Below, piece by piece: positions 27,439 through 36,431 of a stretch of 64,000 bases of DNA (the first letter of the stretch is position 1; each line of letters starts with the position of its first letter). Under the pieces are notes generated by a model that saw only the letters and a list, made by a program, of their open reading frames with translations, did not search any database and had not been told where the DNA came from. A program made the translations under genes and the position numbers. The stretch spans positions 1-64,000 of the forward strand of contig NZ_DASUSQ010000142.1 of the NCBI RefSeq assembly GCF_036375055.1. Reading direction: 5' to 3'. This DNA comes from Umezawaea sp036375055 (GTDB lineage Bacteria; Actinomycetota; Actinomycetes; Mycobacteriales; Pseudonocardiaceae).

Positions 27439-27956
27439 CGGGACACCTCCGGACGCCGTCGACGGCGGTGGTAGCGGGCTTGGCGGTCGCGGTGACCGCA
27501 CGACGGGTGGCACCACCGCCTGCGCGGGTGGTTCCGGACGAAGAACAGCGAGCAGCCGGGTGCCGTGCAGCGCCGGAGCGCGTCGGGGCCGGCCAGCAGC
27601 TCGATCGCGCGGGCGGCGATGCGACCGAGCACGGCCGCGCCGCCGGTCGCGGTGTCCCGGTGCCGCGCCACGGGCCCGCTGGCGGACCAGGCCAGCTCCA
27701 GCCGCGTCGGCGTGCTGAAGCCGTTGACGACCTCGACGTCGGCCCGGTCCGGCGAGACACCGGCCACGGCCGCGGTGAACAACCGGTGCACGGCGTCGCG
27801 CAGCACCCGCGCCGACCCCGCGTCCACGGCGGGCAGGCCGACGCGGGCGAACCACCCGTCCACCCGCTGCCGGGTGCGCAGGTGGTCCTCGCCGCCGTGG
27901 AGCGTGTTGGCCAGCTCCACCGCGTGCGGCTCGGTTCCGAGGATCGGGAAGTCCAC
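27435..27956 (-). CDS. CGNR zinc-finger domain protein
   Basis: The 173-aa product has an N-terminal stress-associated (ABATE-like) region beginning FPILGTEPHAVELANTLHGG. It ends with a zinc finger: CTAPGCSLFF, then WCHPSCGHRDRQARYHRR. CGNR proteins are probable DNA-binding regulators. I use the GTG at 27956 because family members start a few residues before this FP motif. A TTG start at 27983 is possible. It precedes and overlaps the acetyltransferase gene, forming a two-gene operon. Confidence 0.85.
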   Translation of the reverse strand: MDFPILGTEPHAVELANTLHGGEDHLRTRQRVDGWFARVGLPAVDAGSARVLRDAVHRLFTAAVAGVSPDRADVEVVNGFSTPTRLELAWSASGPVARHRDTATGGAAVLGRIAARAIELLAGPDALRRCTAPGCSLFFVRNHPRRRWCHPSCGHRDRQARYHRRRRRPEVSR

Positions 27957-28048
27957 GACGCTGACGGTAGGTGGACAGTCCAACCATCAGCCACCGAGTT
28001 TTCCGGCGCACCGGGGTGGACACTGTCCGACGGACGAGAGGAGGGCAC

Positions 28049-28648
28049 GTGGCGATCGTTTCCCGCGGCTTCCGGGGCAGGGCGCGCGACGAGGACGTGG
28101 TGCTGCCGCCGGGCCAGTACCTCACCGAGGACTTCCCGGTGCTGTCGGCGGGGCCCACCCCGCGGGTCCCCACCGACCGGTGGGAGTTCACCGTCACCAC
28201 AGAGGTCGGTGAGGAGCACACGTGGAGCTGGCAGGACCTGCTGGAGCTGCCGCACGAGAAGCCCAGGGTCGACCTGCACTGCGTCACCAAGTGGTCGAAG
28301 CTCGGCACCACGTGGCAGGGCGTGTCGCTGGACGTGCTGCTGGAGGACGTCGAGACGGCGGCGGACCACGCGCTGGCGCACTCCTACGGCGGCTACACCA
28401 CGAACCTGCCGCTGGAGGACCTGCTCGACGGCCAGGCCTGGATCGTCCACCGCTACGACGGCGAGGACCTCACCCCGGAGCACGGCGGCCCGGCCCGGCT
28501 GCTCGTGCCGCACCTGTACCTGTGGAAGTCCGCGAAGTGGGTGCGCGGCATCAAGCTGCTGCTGGAGGACGAGCCCGGCTTCTGGGAGACCATCGGCTAC
28601 CACGACTACGGCGACCCGTGGCGCGAGCAGCGCTACCAGGGCGACTAG
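28049..28648 (+). CDS. Molybdopterin-dependent oxidoreductase (sulfite-oxidase fold)
   Basis: This 199-aa protein is a single molybdopterin-binding domain. The Moco-ligating cysteine lies in DLHCVTKWSKL, followed by the family block WQGVSLDVLL and the C-terminal YLWKSAKWVRGI. No signal peptide is visible, so it is probably cytoplasmic. The GTG at 28049 has GAGGAGGG upstream. The natural electron donor or acceptor is unknown. The FAD reductase 2 nt downstream is the obvious partner. Confidence 0.9.
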   Translation: MAIVSRGFRGRARDEDVVLPPGQYLTEDFPVLSAGPTPRVPTDRWEFTVTTEVGEEHTWSWQDLLELPHEKPRVDLHCVTKWSKLGTTWQGVSLDVLLEDVETAADHALAHSYGGYTTNLPLEDLLDGQAWIVHRYDGEDLTPEHGGPARLLVPHLYLWKSAKWVRGIKLLLEDEPGFWETIGYHDYGDPWREQRYQGD

Positions 28649-28650
28649 CC

Positions 28651-29370
28651 GTGGTGCGCAGGCTGGACCGGCACGTCGCGAAGGTCGTCGACGTGCGGGA
28701 CGAGACCGCCGCCGCCCGCACCCTCGTGCTGGACGTGCCCGCGTGGCCGGGCCACCTGCCGGGCCAGCACGTGGACGTGCGCCTCACCGCCGAGGACGGC
28801 TACAGCACCCAGCGCAGCTACTCGATCGCCACGCCCGCCGACGGTGCGCGCGTCGAGCTGACCGTGCAGCGGGTGGACGACGGCGAGGTCTCGCCCTACC
28901 TCACGCAGGTGCTGGAGGTCGGCGACGAACTGGAGCTGCGCGGCCCGGTGGGCGGCTGGTTCGTGTGGCGCCCCGCGAGCACGGCGCCGGTCCTGCTGGT
29001 GGCGGGCGGCTCCGGCATCGTGCCGCTGATGGCGATGGTCCGCGCGCGGACGACCCCCGTGCCGTTCCGCCTGGTCTACTCGGTGCGCACCCCGGAGGAC
29101 CGGTACTACGTCGAGGAGCTGCGCCGTCCCGCGGCGGGCCTGGACGTCACCTACCTCTACACCCGCACCGCGCCACCGGACTGGCCCCGCCCACCCGCGC
29201 GCCTCGCCGTGGCCGACCTCGCCACCGCGGGCCGGCCCGCCGACCTCGCCCCGGACTGCTTCGTCTGCGGCCCCACGGGTTTCGTGGAGGTCGCGGCCGA
29301 CATCCTGCTGGCCGCGGGCCACGACCCACGCAAGATCAAAACCGAGCGCTTCGGCCCCAGCGGAGGCTGA
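28651..29370 (+). CDS. FAD/NAD(P)-binding ferredoxin-reductase-like oxidoreductase
   Basis: The 239-aa protein has an FAD-binding barrel (RSYSIA at about residue 54, GPVGGWF at about 101) and an NAD(P)-binding domain (LLVAGGSGIVPLMAM, then CGPTGFVE near the C-terminus). It lacks an iron-sulfur domain, so electrons probably pass directly to a partner. It follows the molybdoenzyme gene by 2 nt and precedes the zinc-ribbon gene by 1 nt, indicating one functional unit. Confidence 0.9.
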   Translation: MVRRLDRHVAKVVDVRDETAAARTLVLDVPAWPGHLPGQHVDVRLTAEDGYSTQRSYSIATPADGARVELTVQRVDDGEVSPYLTQVLEVGDELELRGPVGGWFVWRPASTAPVLLVAGGSGIVPLMAMVRARTTPVPFRLVYSVRTPEDRYYVEELRRPAAGLDVTYLYTRTAPPDWPRPPARLAVADLATAGRPADLAPDCFVCGPTGFVEVAADILLAAGHDPRKIKTERFGPSGG

Positions 29371-29371
29371 C

Positions 29372-29635
29372 ATGACCACCCACCTCGACGGCAACGCACT
29401 GGCGGGGCCCCTGCGCGAGCTGTTCGCCGTGGACATCACCGCGGCCACCGCCCGCTGCGCGGGCTGCGGACTCGGCGGCACCGTCGCCACCCTGCACGTC
29501 TACGCGAGCGCTCCGGGCCTCGTCGCGCGCTGCCCCGGCTGCGAGGACGTCGTGCTGCGCGTGGTCCGCACCCCCGACTCGGCGTGGCTGGACCTGCGCG
29601 GCACGGTCAGCCTGCGGATCCCGTTGGCGGAGTGA
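29372..29635 (+). CDS. DUF6510-type small zinc-ribbon protein
   Basis: The 87-aa protein has two CxxC pairs, CAGC (about 30-33) and CPGC (about 56-59), which form a probable zinc ribbon. It is a regular third member of this kind of molybdoenzyme/reductase operon. Its role is unknown. GGAGG lies upstream of the ATG. The 3' end overlaps the converging TIR gene by 29 nt. Confidence 0.8.
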   Translation: MTTHLDGNALAGPLRELFAVDITAATARCAGCGLGGTVATLHVYASAPGLVARCPGCEDVVLRVVRTPDSAWLDLRGTVSLRIPLAE

Positions 29636-30515
29636 GCCGACGAGACCGCGGCCTGCTCGGTACCAGGTGGCCCAGCGCCGAGCGGACGAGGGTGCGCACC
29701 ATCGCCGGGTTGACCCCGGCGGTGGCCCCGTCGCGGCGGAACGTCGACCTGGCGAACGACCCGTCCGGGCCGAAGGACTCCATCCGCACCTCGATGTCGA
29801 TCGTCGCGCCCTCGGTGACGCCGACCAGGGCCAGCGGCCCGTCGGCGATGGGGTCGTCACCGTTCTTGAGCTGGTAGAAGAACTTCAGGCCCACCGCACC
29901 GCCGAACCTGGTCTCCTCGTCGGGCAGCGCGAGGGCCGCGCGCACCAGGTCGTGCAGTTCACCGCCGGTCGACGCGGCAGGCACGTCGAGCACGTGCGCC
30001 ACGGACAGCGCGCGGTTGCGGACGCGCAGGGAGATCGACGGTCCCCGACCGGCCACCGGGGGCGGGACGGGAGCCGGGAGCACGGCCGCGCCGACCGACG
30101 AGTCCGCCCGCCACGTCGCGGTGAGCTCGTCCGCGACCATCGCCCAGTCGTCGTAGGCGTCCAGGTACCTGCGGGTCGAGAGCAGCGTCGGCGGGACCCG
30201 GTCGTCCAGCCGGACGACGAACAGGAACGCCCGCCTGCCCGCGAGGTCGCGGCAGAGGGCGGCGGTCCACTCCGCGTCGACGAACGGCCGGTCGTCGCAG
30301 TGCCGCGACCACAGCAGCACGTAGTAGTCGGACTCGTCCAGCGCCCGGTTGACCGCGAGCACGAAGTCCTCGCCGAGCCCGACGCTGAGGGAGTCGACGA
30401 AGCTGTCGACGCCCCTGGCCCGCAGCTCCTCGGCCAGCAGCACGGCCTTCGGCCGGTCGTCCCCGGCGAAGGACAGGAACACCCTCGGACGGTCAGGGTG
30501 AGCGGTCAGCGGCAC
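29607..30515 (-). CDS. TIR-domain protein with C-terminal ubiquitin-like (beta-grasp) domain
   Basis: The 302-aa protein has an N-terminal TIR domain: RVFLSFAGDD, then LAEELRARGVDSFVD, then ALDESDYYVLLWS, then FVDAEWTAAL. The glutamate in the last block sits where the NADase residue of active bacterial TIRs lies. After a Pro-rich linker (about 145-160) comes a region whose pattern fits a beta-grasp fold. It runs from SISLRVRNRALSVAHVLDVP through a helix to IDIEVRMESFGPD, recalling YukD/EsaB proteins. I use the GTG at 30515, preceded by GGAGG. A GTG at 30539 is the alternative. It overlaps the CHAT gene by 23 nt and is the last gene of a three-gene operon. Confidence 0.8.
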   Translation of the reverse strand: MPLTAHPDRPRVFLSFAGDDRPKAVLLAEELRARGVDSFVDSLSVGLGEDFVLAVNRALDESDYYVLLWSRHCDDRPFVDAEWTAALCRDLAGRRAFLFVVRLDDRVPPTLLSTRRYLDAYDDWAMVADELTATWRADSSVGAAVLPAPVPPPVAGRGPSISLRVRNRALSVAHVLDVPAASTGGELHDLVRAALALPDEETRFGGAVGLKFFYQLKNGDDPIADGPLALVGVTEGATIDIEVRMESFGPDGSFARSTFRRDGATAGVNPAMVRTLVRSALGHLVPSRPRSRRLTPPTGSAG

Positions 30516-33087
30516 GGTGCCTCCGTCGGTCGAGTTCACGTCGCAGCAGGCGCCGGACCGGTCCGGCCCCGGTCTGCCGGTCGGACGCCCCGCACACGAC
30601 CCAGCACGCCCAGCGCGCCGGGTGGTGGGGGTGCTCCAGGTCGGCGGGCGGGTCCCACGCTCCGCGCGCCACGTCGAGCTGGGCGCGCTGGAGCGCGACG
30701 TCGCGCGGCAGGTACCGGAGGTAGCGGTCGAACCGGTCCAGCACCGCCGCGGCCACGGGGGCGTCCGCGATCCAGGTGGCCGCGACCACCGAGGCGGCGC
30801 CCGCGTGGATCGCGGCCCGCACGAACCCGACGCGCTCGTCCCGACCGCGCGGCAGGGCCATCCCGGTCTCGCAGGCGCCGAGGACGAACGTCCCGCAGCC
30901 GCGCAGGTCCATCCACTGGAGCTGGTCCGGCCGCACCCGGCCCTCGGCTCCCTCCGGTCCGAGCCGCAGCCAGGACCCGGTCGGGTCGGCGTGGTCGTAG
31001 CAGCCGTGGGTGTCGATCCGGACCTGGTGGTGCGACCGGCTCTCCAGCGCCGCCCGCACCTCGTCGGGCGTGACCCGCTCGCTCTCCAGGACGACGCGGC
31101 CGGGCAGGTCGGCCGCGCGGGCGAGGTCGGTACCGGGTGGGCTCACCAGGAGCGCCCGGTCACCCCGCCGTGCCGCCGAGCGCAGGCGCAGCGGTCGGCG
31201 CGCCGACAGGCACGGCAGGTCGGACAGCGCGTACCGGTGGCAGACCAGCTCCGCGGTGCCCGGCACGGTCATGGCGGCGAACGGCACCCCGGCCAGCACA
31301 CCGCCCGCGACCAGGGCGATCCGGCGCACACCGCGCGGGAGGAGGTCGAGGACCGCGCCGACGTCGAGGTGGTCGGCGATCCTGGCCAGCGACCCGTCGA
31401 AGTCGCCGGAGGCGATGGCCTCGTCCAGCAGTCCCTCGGTCCAGCAGGCCATCAGCTCGTCGACGGCCCGCCACAGCGCGGTCCGGTCCAGGGCCACCGA
31501 GAGGTGGTGCAGCGCCCCGCGGCCGATCACGGCGTGGTGCACGCGGTGCGGTGTCGCGTGCACCATCCAGACGACCTGGGACCGGGGCAGGTCGCGGGTC
31601 TGCTCACCCAGCCACCGCCAGGCCCCGTGCAGGTCGCGCAGCCGGGGTGGGGTCCTGGCGAACCCCTCGGCCTCCGGCAGGACGCTCCCGAGGATCGTCG
31701 CGCCGCGCGCGGTCTCCATGGCGACGACGACCGCCGCCGAGGCCGCGGCGCCGTGCCGGTCGACGGCCTCGGCGGCGGCCCTGACCCGCTCGTCGTGCTC
31801 GTCCGGCGCGGAGAGCAGCATCCCGACCCGGACCTGGTCGGTGACCTGGCGCTCGGCCACCCGCTCCTCGACGGCGTGGGCCTCGATCCAGCGGTCACCG
31901 GCCCGGTCCTCGTCACCGAGCGCGAACGACGCGCGCCCGCTCAGCCTGAGCGCCACCACCCTGATCTCCGCCAGCGCCGTGGTGCCCGCCCGCTCGGCGG
32001 CGGTGTCGAGGTGGAGGACGGCCTGGCGCAGGGACGCGTCGTCGCCGCCGTGCCGGTGCCGGGCCAGCTCCACCTCACCGGCGACCAGGTGCCACCCGGC
32101 GACGTCGCGCTCGGCGCGGGCGAGGTCGCGGAGTTCGACCAGCAGGGCCTCCGCCTCGTCGAGGCGGGCCGCGACCAGCAGCCGACGCGCCTCCTCGATC
32201 CGCCTGCCGAACCGCGTGGAACCCGAGCCGCCCGGTGGCGTGTCCGGGAACAGGCCGTCCAGGTCCTCCCCCGCGGCAACGGGATCGGGCGAGTCCGCGA
32301 CGGCCTCGCGCAGCAGCGGTTCCAGCCGCGCCACCGCCGCCTCCTGCCTGGTCGCCCAGAGCAGCACCACGATCTCCCTCAGCAGGGGCAGTCGCAGGGC
32401 CGGGTCCACGACGGTGTCGGCGACGCAGCTCACCACCACGTGGAGCGCCTCCTCGTAGCGCAGGTCGCGCCGGAGGGCGGCGGCGAGGAGGAGGTGGTCG
32501 GCGACCGTGCGCGGAGCCGCGGCCGACACCACCGCGGACACCGCTCCCGCGTCCCCCAGCCGGACGGCCGCGGCGAGCCGGTCCCGGTCGACGATCGCGA
32601 CGCCCGCGTCGTCGCCCACCGCCCGGAACGCCGCCCCGGCCCGCTCCCACGCGCGGTCCGCCAGGTCGAACTCGCCCCGGTCGGCGGCGGCCAGCGCCTC
32701 CACCCGCAGCACCCGCGCCCGGTCGCCGTCGGACGACGGGCCGCCCAGCCCGCGCAGCGCCACGGCGTCGGCCGCCGCTCCCCCGTGGTCGCCGACGGAA
32801 CCGCGGATCTCGGCACGCAGCAGGAGGAGTCCGGGGTGCGCTCCCCCTGCCTCGCGCAGGTACTCGTCGCACCGCGCCAACGCCGCCGACGCCGCTCCCA
32901 GCTCCAGCAGCGCCGCCGCGTGGTCGACCGCGAGCGCGTCCCGCGTCCCGTCCTCGGGCGCGAGCGCCACGGCTTCGCGGTAGGCCCGGTCCACGGCGGG
33001 CGGATCGGCCCGGTCGACCGCCTCACGGGCCGCGGCCACGGCACGTCCGACCAGGCTTCCGGGGTCGAGGTCGAACCGGTCGGGCAT
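30493..33087 (-). CDS. TPR-containing CHAT-domain protease
   Basis: The 864-aa protein has an alpha-helical TPR-like N-terminal half (about 1-430) and a C-terminal CHAT domain (about 590-830). The catalytic dyad of this caspase-like family is present: His in RIDTHGCYD (about 694) and Cys in LGACETG (about 740). CHAT proteases act in conflict and programmed-death systems. The start ATG (33087) overlaps the lipoprotein stop by one base (TGATG), so translation is coupled. The TIR gene follows with a 23-nt overlap. The substrate is unknown. The adjacent lipoprotein and TIR protein are candidates. Confidence 0.9.
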   Translation of the reverse strand: MPDRFDLDPGSLVGRAVAAAREAVDRADPPAVDRAYREAVALAPEDGTRDALAVDHAAALLELGAASAALARCDEYLREAGGAHPGLLLLRAEIRGSVGDHGGAAADAVALRGLGGPSSDGDRARVLRVEALAAADRGEFDLADRAWERAGAAFRAVGDDAGVAIVDRDRLAAAVRLGDAGAVSAVVSAAAPRTVADHLLLAAALRRDLRYEEALHVVVSCVADTVVDPALRLPLLREIVVLLWATRQEAAVARLEPLLREAVADSPDPVAAGEDLDGLFPDTPPGGSGSTRFGRRIEEARRLLVAARLDEAEALLVELRDLARAERDVAGWHLVAGEVELARHRHGGDDASLRQAVLHLDTAAERAGTTALAEIRVVALRLSGRASFALGDEDRAGDRWIEAHAVEERVAERQVTDQVRVGMLLSAPDEHDERVRAAAEAVDRHGAAASAAVVVAMETARGATILGSVLPEAEGFARTPPRLRDLHGAWRWLGEQTRDLPRSQVVWMVHATPHRVHHAVIGRGALHHLSVALDRTALWRAVDELMACWTEGLLDEAIASGDFDGSLARIADHLDVGAVLDLLPRGVRRIALVAGGVLAGVPFAAMTVPGTAELVCHRYALSDLPCLSARRPLRLRSAARRGDRALLVSPPGTDLARAADLPGRVVLESERVTPDEVRAALESRSHHQVRIDTHGCYDHADPTGSWLRLGPEGAEGRVRPDQLQWMDLRGCGTFVLGACETGMALPRGRDERVGFVRAAIHAGAASVVAATWIADAPVAAAVLDRFDRYLRYLPRDVALQRAQLDVARGAWDPPADLEHPHHPARWACWVVCGASDRQTGAGPVRRLLRRELDRRRHRAADRSP

Positions 33088-36000
33088 CAGTCCCCGCACC
33101 CGAGAAGGGCGTCACCGTCCGCCGGGCAGATCAGCAGGACCAGCCCACCGCCCGCGGCGGCCGTGGTCCCGCCGGGTCGCGCGGGCGGCGTCGTGGTCGG
33201 GGCCGGGCTCGGGGTGGTGTTGACGGCCCCGGTGCGCGGTGGGAGGTCGATCCGCAGCCACTCGGCGCCCCGCCCGGCCCCGCCACCCGCGCGGACGTCC
33301 GCGTTCGGGACGCTCGTCCGCTCGGCGACGGTGGCCTTCCGGACGGTCACCCTCTCCTGCCGCGGCAGGGAGTTCGCGACCACCCTGCCGTCCTCGACGG
33401 ACAGCGAGGCGCGGAAGCTCTCGTGCAGGTAGAGATCGGCGTCGGGCGTCTGGAGGGCCTGGCCGAGGTCCATCAGCTCCGGACCGCTGCCGGGCACCTC
33501 CGTCAGATCGCTCCGGTCCACGACGACGGCGTGGTCGTCGCGCACCCGCACCAGGACGGTCCGCTCGGGATCGGTGCCCACCGCGCGCAGCACCCTCGCA
33601 CCCCACGGGTCGTCGCCCGACACGATCCGGACCTCGGTGCCGTCGACGAGCGCGGCACCGTCCTCACCCAGCCGCACCGCACGCCACAGCCCGTCCCCGG
33701 CGGGCGCGGCGTCCCCGCCCGCGCCGACGATCCGGGACAGGTCCCGCAGCACCGCCGCCCCCTCGGCCGACCCGGCCACGCCCAGGATCGGGTCGTTCGG
33801 ATCCACCCGCGCGTGATCGCCCACCAGGCGCGCCTCCGCCGACCTGCCGTCGCGCACGGTCACCCGCACGGTCTTCGCGTCGGCGGGCGGTCCGTCCGCG
33901 AAGGTCGCGGCGGCCGGGCCGTCGGCGGTGGCGGGTGCGACGTCGAGCCACCGTCCCTCCGGAACGGTGGGGGCCGCGACCATCTCGCCGTACTGGAAGC
34001 GCGGCCCGCCCCCGTCGGGATTCGGCGCACCCAGGCGGAAAACGGGCGCGTCACCGGCCGGGGGAAGATCACCGCTGATCGACAGCCACGGGTCGCCCGC
34101 ACCGCCGACGCGGTTCAGCACGCGGCCCGCGGGGTCGCGGAACGCGTAGAGCACACCGTCCTTCGCGGACGGCACGCCCTCGGGCGCGGCGGCGAAGGTC
34201 CGCTGCACCGCGTCGAGCACGCCGCGGACCCGGTCCACGACACCGCGCCGCCACGTGATGGTGACCAGGGATGCGTCGCGCTCGGCCGTCAGCTCCCCGA
34301 ACTCACGCCCCTCGTAGTCGACCCGCTGCGACACCCGGCCGTCGTGGGCGTCGATCGCGGTGGACAGCCTGCGCTGCGCGGTCTCGGGCACCATCAGCTT
34401 CAGGTCACCGAACTGCACGACCTTCCGCCCCGGCGCGGTGACGTCCACGACCGCCTTGCCGTCGACCACCCGGAACGCGTGCTCGTGGGCCGCCGAGGCG
34501 GTGCCCGCGCCGTCGACGGACACCTGCTTGATCGAACCGGTGCCGCTCACCGGGTCGAACGTCGACCCCGCGTCGAACAACCCGGCCCGGCTCACCGGCG
34601 CGGGCAGGGTCGGCCGGTAGTCCCGCGTTCCCGTGCGGGCGATGAGGTCGCCGAGCGACACACCGCCCGAGATCACCCGGTAGCCGCAGCTCTCGTAGCT
34701 CTTGGAGGGGGCGACGATCACGGCTTCCCGCGTGGCCGACGGTGGCGCCACAAACCGGACCGGTGCCCGTTCCCGCAGGTCGCCGCTCTTCGCGTACCAG
34801 TCGGCGAACGTCGACGTGCTCGGGATCTCCGAGTCGGGCAGCTGCGGTAGCGTCGCGGACGTCGTGGCGGCCAACCACTCCAGCGCACCGCTCCACCGCA
34901 TGATCTGGTCGAGCCGCTGGTACTGCGGCTCGTGGTCGGCGACCGCCTGGTAGTGCTGGTCCCACCACCTCAACCCCCTGCCCGCGGCGAAACTGGGCTC
35001 GACCTCGTCCCCGGCGGCGCCGTCCGACCGCGAGAACAGCCGCGTCGACTGCGCCCCGATACTGATCTTCGAGGAGTCGTGGGCGAACGCGGACTCGTTC
35101 TGCCCGAACCACAGCCGCCCGCTCTCACCCGACAGCCCGGTCTCGCACTGGCTCCACGGCGTCACCGCGTCCGGGTCGGGCACGAACCCCTCGACCACCC
35201 CGGCGGGCACCCCGTCACCCGTCCCGTTGACCCAGTTCTTGGCCACGTAGTCGGTGTAGAACAACGTCATCCCGACCGCCGTGCCCGCGAGGCCCCCGTC
35301 GTAGCGGGCCTCGCTGTACACCGGGCCACCGTCCAACGCGGACCACAGCCCCCAGAGCGATTCACGGCTGGTCGGCAACCCACTCCGCCCGAGGGAGTCG
35401 GCCGACGCCGAACCGTGCAGGACGTCGGCGACGGCGTCGACCACCTCAGCCGACGACCCGAAGGCCGTACCGGCCCAGTTGCCCGACAACACCCGCTCGG
35501 CGGTTTCGGCACTCAGCCCCGGCAGCGCGGCGACCAGGTCCGCCGCGGTCTTCCCCCGCTGCGGGTCGAGCGAGAACGCCGGAGTCCTCCGCTCCGTGGA
35601 CCGGTACCCCCGTTGGAGCACGGACACGTCCGCCGCGTCCAGCGCGGCACCCGAGTCAGACCAGTTCCACCCGCTCGCCCACACCTCCGCCCCTCGAACC
35701 TCCACCGTGGACAAGGATCGGGTCCGCGCCAGGAAGTCCGCCAGCCCACTCACCTGGTCGACCCGAGCCGTCACGTAGCCGTTGGCCGCCCGCGCCTCGC
35801 CGGCCGACGTCGGCTCCTCGGTCCTGACGTCGACCGTTGCGGCGTCCGGGTGGACGGTGAGACCGTGCACCCGAACCTGCTCCGGATCACCACCGGAATC
35901 GGTGCGGTACTGGTCGAGCAACTGCCCCACGGTACGCGACCGACGCGGATCGTCCGTCGCCACGAGCAGGTGCAACACCTTCCCGTCGAACAGCGCCCGA

Positions 36001-36317
36001 CCAGCCCCGGTGGCCTGACGGGACAGATCCGCGAACCCTCCGTCCCGCACGGGAACGACGTCGTACAACGCGTCCCTCACCCGCGCGGTGTCAAGCCCAA
36101 GATCAGCCGCCAACCCGATCCGCGCCCAGTCGAGCACCTGCGCACGGTTCTCGACCGCGTCCAACCCCGCCAGCCGCCCAGCCGCCCCGGTGTAGGAGAC
36201 GACGAAGTCGACATCCGCGGCCGTGGGATCGGTGCTCAAGGGGACGTCATCGTCGCAGCCGGCCAGTGCCAGCAGGACACCGCCGAGCACCACCGCGAGT
36301 GCGGACCGAGCACGCAT
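33087..36317 (-). CDS. Large lipoprotein of unknown family
   Basis: The 1076-aa protein begins with a lipoprotein signal: an Arg-containing N-terminus, a hydrophobic stretch, then the lipobox LALAGC with Cys21. It should be tethered on the outer face of the membrane. I recognise no domain in the body. The middle has many Trp/Tyr-rich segments and the C-terminus ends in a Pro/Thr-rich stretch. GGAGGA lies 7 nt before the ATG. It is the first gene of the lipoprotein-CHAT-TIR operon. That suggests an envelope-exposed sensor, but this is inference from context. Confidence 0.85.
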   Translation of the reverse strand: MRARSALAVVLGGVLLALAGCDDDVPLSTDPTAADVDFVVSYTGAAGRLAGLDAVENRAQVLDWARIGLAADLGLDTARVRDALYDVVPVRDGGFADLSRQATGAGRALFDGKVLHLLVATDDPRRSRTVGQLLDQYRTDSGGDPEQVRVHGLTVHPDAATVDVRTEEPTSAGEARAANGYVTARVDQVSGLADFLARTRSLSTVEVRGAEVWASGWNWSDSGAALDAADVSVLQRGYRSTERRTPAFSLDPQRGKTAADLVAALPGLSAETAERVLSGNWAGTAFGSSAEVVDAVADVLHGSASADSLGRSGLPTSRESLWGLWSALDGGPVYSEARYDGGLAGTAVGMTLFYTDYVAKNWVNGTGDGVPAGVVEGFVPDPDAVTPWSQCETGLSGESGRLWFGQNESAFAHDSSKISIGAQSTRLFSRSDGAAGDEVEPSFAAGRGLRWWDQHYQAVADHEPQYQRLDQIMRWSGALEWLAATTSATLPQLPDSEIPSTSTFADWYAKSGDLRERAPVRFVAPPSATREAVIVAPSKSYESCGYRVISGGVSLGDLIARTGTRDYRPTLPAPVSRAGLFDAGSTFDPVSGTGSIKQVSVDGAGTASAAHEHAFRVVDGKAVVDVTAPGRKVVQFGDLKLMVPETAQRRLSTAIDAHDGRVSQRVDYEGREFGELTAERDASLVTITWRRGVVDRVRGVLDAVQRTFAAAPEGVPSAKDGVLYAFRDPAGRVLNRVGGAGDPWLSISGDLPPAGDAPVFRLGAPNPDGGGPRFQYGEMVAAPTVPEGRWLDVAPATADGPAAATFADGPPADAKTVRVTVRDGRSAEARLVGDHARVDPNDPILGVAGSAEGAAVLRDLSRIVGAGGDAAPAGDGLWRAVRLGEDGAALVDGTEVRIVSGDDPWGARVLRAVGTDPERTVLVRVRDDHAVVVDRSDLTEVPGSGPELMDLGQALQTPDADLYLHESFRASLSVEDGRVVANSLPRQERVTVRKATVAERTSVPNADVRAGGGAGRGAEWLRIDLPPRTGAVNTTPSPAPTTTPPARPGGTTAAAGGGLVLLICPADGDALLGCGD

Positions 36318-36431
36318 GTGCGATTCCTCCGACGTTCCGGGCGACTGCTACCGAACGGCCGGGAGCATAACCACGAAGGGGAACCGCACAGCGGACCGAA
36401 AAACGGCTGTCAACTTTGTGTCCTGAAGCTG

